Assembly: GCA_948474755.1 (NCBI GenBank)
Contig: CAOLHI010001425.1
Coordinates: 124,001-188,000, forward strand
Direction of reading: 5' to 3'
Length of the DNA stretch: 64,000 nt
DNA from: Ctenosaura bakeri
Lineage: Eukaryota; Chordata; Lepidosauria; Squamata; Iguanidae
Program-made: the position numbers and the translations under genes
In this document: positions 55,963-64,000 of the stretch, piece by piece
How positions within the stretch are numbered: the stretch's first letter is position 1
Layout of the letters: each line of letters opens with the position of its first letter
The notes under the pieces: generated by a model
Database searches by the model: none
What the model was told of the DNA's origin: nothing
Seen by the model: the letters and a program-made list of their open reading frames with translations, nothing else

Positions 55963-56153
55963 AAAGATTTGAGTCTCGCGGAGCGGTTGCGAAGAGTTTG
56001 GGGAGTAAAATCCCTACAAATTTGGCAAGTCCGGATATTGTGGGACTCGCCCAAACAGAAGAGACACTCCTTATGGCCGTCGTTGAGGGCAACCTTGCGG
56101 CCGCAGGACACGCACTTCTTAAAGAGCGCGGACATAAGACGAAGAAACGCCAA
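55820..56153 (-). pseudogene. DIRS ORF1 Cys/His N-terminal segment in a separate frame (copy D)
   Basis: MSALFKKCVSCGRKVALNDG then HKECLFCLGESH and RTCQICRDFTP gives a Cys-x2-Cys, His-x3-Cys-x2-Cys, His pattern shared with copies A, B and C. It is open to about 55728 but in a different frame from the 759-codon ORF1. In copy A, MADKKTTT runs on in the same frame into VGIGLGTGE. D and C are four bases shorter than A between those points, which explains the frame change. Confidence 0.75.
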
Positions 56154-56310
56154 ACTCCGAAATCCAAAAAAGACGAAAGCCGAAGGGGGAGTCCGAAAGA
56201 GAGGTCAAAGACAGTCCGAAAGTCCGTAAAACCGTGAAAAAACAGCAAGCCAAGCACGACGTGAGAGGAACAAACTAAAGAACCTTCCGTACGCGGCGGC
56301 GGACGAGAAA

Positions 56311-56470
56311 GAACTGAGGAGAGACCGTTGCTCGGCGGGAGGAGCATGCGCAGTACCGGCGTGGGGGAGGGGTTTCCCGCCAAGCGAACAAGCTCTAGAA
56401 GTTTCCGAACGCTACCGCGCAGGCGCTAAAGCTCCTAGTGTATGAAGGCACAGAGACCACGAAGAAGAAC
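56311..56470 (-). promoter_or_regulatory. Right (5') terminal repeat and likely promoter of DIRS copy D
   Basis: Inverted partner of 50429-50570 plus the 5'-specific terminus. It is GC-rich without a TATA box; GCATGCGCA at 56344-56352 resembles the NRF1 core. Promoter function is inferred from its place upstream of ORF1. Confidence 0.6.
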
Positions 56471-56655
56471 TTTAAACATTGTAATAAACAGCAAAAAGGA
56501 CATGTGAGCAGCCTGAAACCCCAGCAAGTGATTTCCTTGATATCACTGACAGACTGTAGAGGAAGAGAACTAAGCTGTGACTATAGTCTTTCTCCTGCTC
56601 CCATGATTTAGAACTATACAGCTGGAGTAGGCAACTGCACAGATAAGGAGACCAA

Positions 56656-56834
56656 GGCCATTTCCGCATGAGGCTGTTGTAGCACTATGATTCCACTTTC
56701 AACATCCTATGGAATCCTGGGGTTTGCAGTTTCGGGAGGAGCCGGCTGGTCCCTCCCAAAACTGCAAACCCCAGGATTCCACAGGATGTTGAAAGTGGAA
56801 TCATAGCTCTTTAACAGCCTCGCGCGGAAATCCG
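56656..56834. mobile_element. Palindromic MITE, third copy
   Basis: GGCCATTTCCGCATGAGG at the left and CGCGCGGAAATCC at the right, with the inner arms TTCCACTTTCAACATCCTATGG and its complement. Same family as 37946. The right terminus is changed, so the target duplication cannot be read. Confidence 0.8.
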
Positions 56835-57599
56835 ACAAGTTTTTACCTTGCGACCCCCTTCATCAGTCATATCCACATTCCCCGCTCTGCTGGTACTGCT
56901 ATCCTATCATTTCTGGTTGCCATTTTGGACCAATTTTCTTCCTGCAATGGGGTTGTTCTGGTTAAAACTAACAATTGATTTGTTATGAAAAATGTTCCAG
57001 AAACCCACATTGTGTATGTTTGTGCAAAACTGTTTTCTTCTTTTTGCACAAACCCCCACAATTTTCCACAAAAATGCCAAATGTGTTTCTGGAAATGGGT
57101 TTTTGGGATGAAAATGAGTTTCCTACATGAACATACAAAAGTTCTTGCACAAATAAAGTAAAATACAAACAAACCCCAAAAGTGAGATTTGGCACTACAA
57201 CATAGTTTTTGAGCAAACTCCCACTTGGGTTTCCAGAAACAGAAATGGGTCTTCTCTGGTAGGAGACAGACTGAAACCCTAACTGGATGTGCAGTTTTTT
57301 AGATTCTATCATGTCCTGTTTTGTTTTGAAAGGTACATTGTCCAGATACATAAATTGTTCATATTTCTTTCCTTTCCTTTGCTTTCTTTCTTAATGAATT
57401 CTTATCAGTAAGTATTTTTGACTTTAATATTTTATCTTATTCAAATCTTTGTAACAGCATTCTAGAAGTAGGGAAAATTAAAAAGTACTCTAAGCAAATG
57501 AAGTACTCATATTTTTAAACATTTAAGAAGAACTAGTGACATTTTCAAAGAGCATAGGCCAATGCAAGCCTCACTGAATACTCCAGGATTTATTTTGCC
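56835..57599. other. BBX intron
   Basis: No gene was seen. The stretch about 57000-57250 has repeated GTTTCTGGAA and CACAAAC motifs like those near 14350-14480 and may be a worn repeat. Confidence 0.4.
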
Positions 57600-57962
57600 A
57601 TGTAGGGTAGCAGCAGCACATTTATGAATACAGCTTGCCCTCCACATTTGTTAGGGCTAGGAGCACAAGACTCCCATATAAGGAAAATAGCACAAATACC
57701 AAAATGTGAGTCTGTGGGAAGGGGGCTAAGGCACAGTAGGAGAACAGGTACCCAGGATACAAACCAGGTCAAGGAAAGGAGAGGGAAAGGGGGTGGGTTG
57801 ACATGGCGGTCCTATATTTCCTCTCTCTTGCCCATCTCCTTCCTTGGGTGTGTGGGGGGACACCAGGATAGGATTTATAGTACTGACTTATCAAACTGTA
57901 AGCTGTCCTTAGCTGGCTAGGCAGCAGCTGGTGGTGGACGAAAAGGACCAGAGCTTGGGTTT

Positions 57963-57965
<3 letters not shown>

Positions 57966-58018
<53 letters not shown>

Positions 58019-58040
58019 TATTATTATTATTATTATTATT
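57966..58040. repeat. (AAT)n/(ATT)n palindromic microsatellite
   Basis: An AAT run of about 50 bases turns into an ATT run of about 22 bases. It belongs to the 3' tail of the L2 fragment and could form a hairpin. Confidence 0.92.
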
Positions 58041-58885
58041 TATTTGTATCCCGCCTCTCCACATGGATCGAGGTGGCGAACAGCATGAAATACATTATAC
58101 ATTAAAAGACATTAAAAGACATTAAAAACATACCCAATCCTTCCCACCCACCAACCCAGCTAAAACCAACCTACTAAAACACAAAACAATTAACAATTAA
58201 TTAACTATTAAAAGAACAGCAGGACAATTGGTGGGAGGCAGTGGAAGTACTAGTCTTGGAAGGCTTGTTGGAAGAGATCATTCTTGACTGCTTCTCCTCT
58301 GGCTGGCCATTCCATAGCTTGGGAGCGATAGAAGAAAAGGTCCTCTGGGTAACTGCAGCCAACCTAGTTCTGACTGGCTGCAGTAAGTTCTTCCCAGAGG
58401 ACCTTAATGTGCGGGGCGGATTATATGGGAGAAGGCGATCCCACAGGTAGGCTGGCCCCAAGCCATAAAGGGCTTTAAAGGTAAGAACCAACACCTTGTA
58501 CTGTGCCTGGAAACTAATAGGCAGCCAATGTAATGACTTCAGAATTGGTGTTATGTGGTCAGTTTTAGGTCTACCGGTGACCAACCTGGCTGCCATATTC
58601 TGAACTAATTGAAGTTTCCGGATTAAGCACATGGGTAGCCCTATGTAGAACGCATTGCAGAAGTCAAGCCGTGAAGTTACCAGCGCATGCACCACTGTTT
58701 TTAGGTGTTACAGCTCCAGGAAGGGGCGCAGCTGGCATATCAGCCGAAGCTGATAGCAGGCACTCCTGGCCGCCGCATCTATTTGAGCTGTCATCTGAAG
58801 TGGCGAGTCCAGGAGCACCCTCAAGCTGTGGACAGTCTTTCAGGGGAAGTGTGACCCCGTCTAGAACTGGTTGACAAACCTCCAT
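57966..58885 (-). mobile_element. L2-type LINE 3' fragment
   Basis: The minus strand encodes the C-terminal part of an L2-type ORF2: ALVTSRLDFCNAFYIGLP, LQLVQNMAARLVTG, LKSLHWLPISFQAQYKVLV and KALYGLGPAYLWD. Upstream pieces (LGVLLDS-like, about 58800) are in another frame. The 3' end is at the left with an ATT/AAT microsatellite tail (57966-58038) and a GTATCCCGCCTCTCC tail box. It is 5'-truncated and inserted into repeat R1. Confidence 0.85.
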
Positions 58886-59045
58886 ACCTGGGCTAAGGCT
58901 CTTAAAGGACTGTGCAGCCTGATTGGAGCTGTTGAGAGGGAAGGTTCCCCCAGAAAAGAAACACCTGAGGTGGAAGAAAGGGGTTGAAGAAACTAACAAA
59001 TAATCAAATCTGTGAAAGTGAAACCTACAACTGTGGGGGACTGAC

Positions 59046-59955
59046 TGTAACTACTTATTTTTTGAAAAATCAACTTACATTAGACCTCCTCAAATTCCTT
59101 ATTTCTATCTGTTAATCAAGAAGGTTGAATACTGGAACAGGAATGTAAATCCAGAAAGCCCAGAATGAATCCACGTACATCATATTACATGGAAGTAACA
59201 GTACTTGGGTATAGATCAGCTACCTGGATACAGAGTACATGGGTTGAATGTTACATGTGGAAAAAATCTATGAGTTCAAATCAACAACCTATGTAAACAG
59301 TACACAGACTGTATCTATGTAGAATACACGTGAGCATACCTAGAGAGATCAAGTACTGTAGCTAAAGCTGGAATTATAGGGAAATACAGTGTGATCATTC
59401 CTCATGTGTTAAAACTTAAATCTGTACCTCAGGAAAAAACAGGTAAATGACTGTCCTTACGTAATTTGGAAACATTTCCTGGTAACACTAATCTCTTGAT
59501 CATCATTTACATAAATGAGCAAAATCAAGTGTTTACAGAGACATTTCCCATTTGTAACTAGGATACATCATATTTATGTTCAAAGACATATACCCTTATT
59601 GCTGTATGCCATGATCCTGTGTCATCCTGACACGATCCAAGCAATGCCATTGCTGGGATTGGATTGGGCCCTGAATGCTCCCTACCGCACCACTTGGCTG
59701 CTGGCAGTACAGCCAGCCACTTTCTGGTCTGTATTGCGGAACGAAGAGCTTGATAGCGCTTCCACCATTCCTGCATGCCCACAGCCAATGGAATCATTGT
59801 GCTAGGGAGCCCACTACCAAATTTTTTTCTGGTAATGGTTTAGCGTGCTGTCACAATGGTTGGGGATGTGACAGCAGCGGGACCACAACGATGTCATGCG
59901 ACAGCATGCATTCCCATGCCGGGATGATGCCATGGTGCAGTAAGGGCCACAGTTG
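59046..59955. other. BBX intron
   Basis: No gene recognised. 59590-59950 is more GC-rich than its surroundings and may be a repeat, but it matches nothing else that I could see in the window. Confidence 0.45.
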
Positions 59956-60595
59956 CATTAGTTCATATCAGTACAGAAACAGATCCTGTAGCACCTCTGA
60001 GATTAACTAATGCATCGGACAAAATAAGCTCAGTCTACAAAAGCTTATGCTACAAACTTCTCTCTTTGGCCCTTTTCACACGCGGGTGGCGGAACGGGGC
60101 AAGCCACGCCAAAACGGGGCTTACCTTGTCCCGTCGCCACGCAGAGCAGCGCATTTCGCTGCTCTACACGCAGCAGCGTCCTCGGCACCCGGCAGCACCC
60201 AAAATGGCGGATTTTGACTGGCGGAGCCTCTCTGCCAATCGGAGAAGCTCGCCAGCCGGAAATCCCGCCCCCTGCCCGATCTGCAGGGACGCCCTTTTGC
60301 ATGTCCGTAAATCCATATGGGCGCTGCGACGGGGCTCGACGGGGCTGGACGCCCTGTGCCTTTGAAAAATCACATAAAATGTGGATTTTCAAAAGCACGC
60401 GGCGCCGCCACTTGTGGGTGCCCGACCGCGGATTGGCAGGTGGATTTACTCGCGAGTAATCCACCCCAATTCGCGTAACGGTGTAGATGACCTCCGTGGA
60501 GGTCGATCTACACCGTTTTTTTAACCCCATGTGAAAAGGGCCTCTGTTAGTCTGAAAGGTGTTACATCCCTTTGCATCAGACTTATGGAATGCTA
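59956..60595. repeat. Interspersed repeat split by a MITE-like element
   Basis: CAAAAGCTTATGCTACAAAC ending near 60060 and TTAGTCTGAAAGGTGTTACA starting near 60547 join into the repeat text also seen, inverted, at 48890-48990. The element at 60068-60542 interrupts it. Confidence 0.65.
60068..60542. mobile_element. GC-rich 475-bp MITE-like element
   Basis: Terminal inverted repeats GGCCCTTTTCACA and TGTGAAAAGGGCC (13-14 bases). Inside are two strong hairpins: AGAGCAGCG with CGCTGCTCT around 60143-60165, and GGTGTAGATGACCTCC with GGAGGTCGATCTACACC around 60480-60517. It is CpG-rich against AT-rich flanks, which suggests a recent insertion. It has no plausible ORF. The target duplication is unclear. 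Confidence 0.75.
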
Positions 60596-60987
60596 AATTT
60601 TATAAACAAGGTAGCACAGCAAGTCAAATAATGCCAATGTTTCTCTAAATTTATAGTCCTTGTTATAAAATTATTTTAGGAATAAATCCAATCATCCAGT
60701 GTTATAAAACTAATAGTGTTATAGTTACAGTGTTATAAAACCAATACATATGTCCACTGATTCCAATGAACTACAATACAGTCACACTTAAACAGATCCA
60801 GGACTGGTTCAGCAATTTTGATGGGGTAGTACTACCATTACCAATCAAAAGATAATTGTTCTGCTATTCTGACTATTTTTTTTCATAAATTTTCAAAAGT
60901 AATTTAAATAGATGACAGAAATGGTGGGCAAACATAGGAGAATTAGAAATGGAAGATCATTGTCAAAGAAATATCCATGTTAGTTTC
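60596..60987. other. BBX intron
   Basis: Nothing recognised. Confidence 0.4.
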
Positions 60988-61168
60988 AGCAGTGAAGTAA
61001 AGAAAGGAAGGAGTAAAAAAACATTAGTAGCACACCTATGACTACCTGATTTATATATTTTAGCATATACCTTCATGGATTAAAATCTACTTCTACAGAT
61101 GCACTGATGGAGCCAAATGTTAGCCTAAGATGTAAGTGAGGTTAAATCACAGAGGAGGTGTGGTGGGG
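60988..61168. repeat. Repeat R2, right copy of a direct pair
   Basis: Direct counterpart of 50098-50285 with scattered substitutions only. Confidence 0.8.
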
Positions 61169-61501
61169 TGCAAGTGAAATGTCACAATGAAATGGCCAAT
61201 TGTCACATCAAATGACAGCCATTCCAACATATGTAAGCTAATATAACAGGTAGCATTATTAAAGGAGCCTCCTATACTTTATACTGTTAATTTTTTCTAA
61301 AGTGTAAAAACAAGAAGTACTCTTCTTCTAGAAATCTAATTCCCTGGGAGGCAAGAAATCTTCCTGAAGAGCAGTATTTTGTTCCTTCATTCAATTTCAT
61401 GAATCAGGTAGATTGATTACATAATAAAAGATTCACCTGGAAACACTCTTATTGTAGGCCAAAAACTGTGAAAATGATGCCTAGAGAGATCTCAAACTCA
61501 C

Positions 61502-61700
61502 CTGCCATTGCAAAGTTCAGCTGAGGCATTTCTTCTGTCTTTACCAACTTTTTGGGACTTGGCAAATCTTTTGCAGATTCTGATGGGAATGCCCACAGCT
61601 TTTTCCGGTTAGTAACAGTGGATGACTGGGTTTTCACAGGTTTGCTTGTAGGTGGGCACCACTTGTAGCCAGGATTTGCTTTCATAAATGCATCCTTGTA
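61502..61700 (-). CDS. BBX: BBX coding exon just after the HMG box
   Basis: 199 bp. The acceptor is CTTTATAG|TACAAGG at 61700 and the donor ATGGCAG|gtgagt at 61502. It enters in phase 0 and leaves in phase 1. It encodes YKDAFMKANPGYKWCPPT, then RKKLWAFPSESAKDLPSPKK and TEEMPQLNFAMA, one of the best conserved BBX segments. It follows directly on the C-terminal end of the HMG box, which should be coded right of 64000. This exon is the most 5' one in the window. Confidence 0.96.
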
Positions 61701-62152
61701 CTATAAAGATGGAAAGTAATTGATAATAAGACATAAAACACCATATTGTATGGAACCATATGGATATATTTCTATTAAGTATGAATTTAGGAGGTAAGAG
61801 TGCAATCTCAAAGAATATTCACTCATTACTCTCAGCTAAATGTTCAATGGGTTCCAGGCACTGGGGTATATCCAGTGCGGATTCCAAATCATGGCATTTT
61901 CTTCCCTTCTCTTGCCCACTGCAAAGCCTAACAGCACCCAAAAATATGCTCAAGAAGGTTTTTTCAGCTCTGCACAGCAGGTTTTTTGGATATTGGCAAG
62001 GCTGCAACTGTCAGTGAATATTTAGTGTTGTATGCAGATCACAATTTTTAGTGTTTCATTGTGGCATTTTATAACCTACTTATATGCTAAGTTTCATATC
62101 CACACAAGTGAGTCGGTGTGGCTGAACAAAAGGATGTAAGAATGAGCTCTGC

Positions 62153-62154
62153 GA

Positions 62155-62202
<48 letters not shown>

Positions 62203-62203
62203 C
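62153..62203. repeat. (GAAA)n microsatellite
   Basis: About twelve uninterrupted GAAA units. Confidence 0.95.
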
Positions 62204-62317
62204 CTACCTAAAAAATAATGAGATAAAACACATTTCAGAATCTCCCTTTGCTCTATGGAGTGTCTGAATAGGTTTCAAACTGAAAATGCACGTGTTGAAT
62301 AAATGTATGTGAAATAA

Positions 62318-62470
62318 ACAGAATCACAGAGTTGGAAGGGACTGCAAGAGCCATAACGTCTAACTCCCTGCCATGCAGGAATACACAATTAAAGCATTCC
62401 CAAAAGATGGCCATTTAACCTCTGTTTAAAGGCTTTCAAAGAAAGAGAGTCCATATAAACCATAATGTAC
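62318..62470 (-). repeat. CR1 3' end fragment, minus orientation
   Basis: AATCACAGAGTTGGAAGGGA and CCCTGCCATGCAGGAATACA are the inverse of the CR1 3' tail (compare TGGCAGGGGGTTGGACTGAA at 37304). Only the last 150 bases remain. Confidence 0.8.
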
Positions 62471-63129
62471 TCTGATGGTACTATATATTGATGATGATGA
62501 CAATGATGGTGATGGACAGAATCTTGTATCAGTTCCTAGCTTTACATGAGCTGTTTCTAATTGTTAGTTTGACAGTTCCTTGCCCTCAGGTTTACAATCT
62601 GAAAAGACAAGACACACAATAAAAAGGAGATGATGGTGGGCAAGGGGATTAAGTCCAAAAGATGCTGCTGTTGTTTGCTTCCTCTGAGAACACAGAACTG
62701 ACAGCTGGAATATGGAGGAAGGGCGTTTAATCAATTGCTGGCCCTAGGAATGATGGAACTGTGCCTGCCTCTTTTTCTCTACCTCTAGAGGCCACAGCAG
62801 TGGCTTTCTTCAGCTGCTGGGCCTAGCCATGACAGAGCTGTATCTCTACTTCTTTTCTCCCCCTAGAAGCCATATAAATCTATATATATCCAGTTTTCTG
62901 TGTCCACCCGTATGAATTTTTTTCTCTGTATGCTATGATTTTATATTACATTATATTAACAAAGAAGTAATTAAATATCATGATTTTTCAATGATTTTAA
63001 AAGACAAAATTTAAGAATCGTTGGCCCAAACTGGAAAATCTGTGGCAGTTTCTCATTGGCAAGAGTTCTGAGGAGCTTGGAAAAGTTCTGAGGTATTTTT
63101 GTTGGCAGCCGTGCTGAATGAATGCTAAC

Positions 63130-64000
63130 CACAGGGTTCTGTCCTGGGCCTAGTGCTATTCAATATTTTTATCAACGACTTGGATGAAGGAATAGAGGGC
63201 ATGCTCATCAAATTTGCAGATGATACCAAATTGGGAGGGGTTGCTAATATGCCGGAGGACAGGATCAAAATTCAAAATGACCTGGATAGATTGGAGAGCT
63301 GGGCCAAGGTGAACAAAATGAAATTCAACAGAGAGAAGTGTAAGGTCCTACACTTAGGTAGAAAAAATGGAATACAGAAATATAGGATGGGGGACACGTG
63401 GCTGGATAGCAGTCCGTGTGAAAGGGATCTAGGAGTCTTCATAGACCACAAGCTATGAGTCAGCAGTGTGATGCGGCAGCCAAGAAAGCCAATGCAATTC
63501 TTGGCTGCATCAATAGGAGTATGGTGTCTAGATCAAGAGAGGTACTGGTACCACTCTACTCTGCTTTGGTGAGACCCCATCTTGAATACTGTGTTCAGTT
63601 CTGGGCACCCCAATTCAAGAAGGATATTGACAAGCTAGAGCAAGTCCAGAGGAGGGCGACCAAAATGGTGAGAGGACTGGAAACAATGCCCTATGAGGAT
63701 AGACTTAGAGAGCTGGGTATGTTTAGTCTGCAGAAGAGAAGGTTAAGAGGGGACATGATAGCCATGTTTAAATATTTGAAGGGATGCCACGTAGAGGAGG
63801 GAGAGGGCTTGTTTTCTGCTGCTCCAGAGACCAGGACAAGGAGCAATGGATTCAAGCTACAGGAAAGGAGATTCCACCTGAACCTCAGGAAGAACTTCCT
63901 GACAGTCAGGGCTGTCCGGCAGTGGAATCTGCTGCCTCGGAGTGTAGTGGAGTCTCCTTCCTTGGAGGTTTTTAAGCAAGAGGCTTGATGGCCATCTGTC
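63130..64000 (+). mobile_element. CR1-type LINE, ORF2 3' half, runs off the right edge
   Basis: The RT part begins QGSVLGLVLFNIFINDLDE. The catalytic FADDTKL is at about 63210-63230, followed by VNKMKFNREKCKVLHLGRK. A four-base loss at 63455, against GCTGAAAATGAG in the 36.7-kb copy, gives a stop and a frame change. The frame then resumes with [37 protein letters not shown] and RRATKMVRG, open to near 63988. It is 5'-truncated near 63130 and close in sequence to the copy at 36693. Confidence 0.92.

Larger units (their letters stand above)
50384..56470 (-). mobile_element. Full-length DIRS-type retrotransposon copy D
   Basis: 6.09 kb. Termini are GAACAGGTTGCTTACCTG (left) and CCACGAAGAAGAAC (right). 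It has inverted repeats of about 142 bases (50429-50570 and 56311-56454), end-specific outer segments, and an internal complementary region (50624-50719) equal to the inverse of both termini joined over a single GTT(C). Coding order on the minus strand is ORF1, RT/RNase H and tyrosine recombinase, with overlapping frames. No integrase or protease was seen, as expected for DIRS. ORF1 core and RT/RH are open; the recombinase has one frame break near 51066 and the ORF1 Cys/His segment is in another frame. It lies sense in the BBX intron between 61502 and 49806. Confidence 0.96.
57600..59045 (+). repeat. Unclassified repeat R1, copy split by an L2 insertion
   Basis: 57600-57965 and about 58890-59045 together match the intact inverted copy at 35645-36130. 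The break falls in the GGGTTTTTAA/CTTAAAGG block, where the L2 fragment is inserted. Confidence 0.7.
61701..63129. other. BBX intron
   Basis: Contains a GAAA microsatellite and a CR1 3' fragment (listed separately). I saw no upstream HMG-box exon here. Confidence 0.5.

Noticed and set aside
58664..58999. Possible small protein on the minus strand
   Set aside because: It is an out-of-frame read of L2 ORF2 joined to repeat R1.
59590..59950. GC-richer island as a possible promoter or CpG island
   Set aside because: It is short and CpG content is modest; it lies mid-intron and could equally be a repeat, so no promoter call is made.
61701..64000. HMG-box exon of BBX at the right edge
   Set aside because: No HMG-box text was seen on the minus strand here; the sequence is occupied by microsatellite and CR1 pieces.

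Overview
The window looks like a slice of a non-avian reptile genome, most likely a squamate (lizard or snake). This is inferred from a vertebrate host gene with large introns, AT-rich intronic DNA, and a repeat mix of CR1/L3-type and L2-type LINEs, MIR-like tRNA-derived SINEs, Helitrons, palindromic MITEs and several DIRS-type (tyrosine-recombinase) retrotransposons. The species cannot be named from the sequence alone.

Host gene: eleven exons on the minus strand, from 61700 down to 13993, belong to BBX (HMG-box transcription factor, bobby sox homologue). They carry roughly 690 codons, with consistent GT/AG splice sites and, with one exception, matching phases. The HMG-box exons should lie right of the window. 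The last coding exon was not found and should lie to the left. In the middle of the gene four small phase-0 exons (46.5, 41.9, 38.3 and 34.9 kb) each end in a version of the same LFQ(L/F)AE motif, which makes a tandem exon-repeat array.

Mobile DNA: four DIRS copies of two related families lie on the minus strand, in the same direction as BBX. Copy A (1-4555) runs off the left edge. Copy B (21628-31389) is a diverged family, and copy C (27344-31248) is nested inside it, inserted at a GTT in B's right inverted repeat. Copy D (50384-56470) is full length. D shows the whole DIRS plan: inverted terminal repeats, an internal complementary region that reproduces the joined ends, a gag-like ORF1 with a Cys/His motif and a long RS-rich domain, overlapping reverse transcriptase/RNase H, and a tyrosine recombinase. 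Every copy has at least one coding lesion. A much older DIRS-like relic lies at about 10.7-13.1 kb.

Other layers: two non-autonomous Helitrons (4570-5579, 7290-7723), a MITE family with palindromic arms (4823, 37946, 56656), a second MITE at 48111, a GC-rich 475-bp MITE-like element at 60068, CR1/L3 fragments in both orientations (5.8, 32.0, 36.7, 44.9, 62.3 and 63.1 kb), an L2 fragment at 58 kb that splits an older unclassified repeat, two inverted SINEs near 45-46 kb, and microsatellites. Between these, the long stretches look like ordinary intron sequence. I saw no bacterial genes, CRISPR arrays, rRNA or functional tRNA genes.
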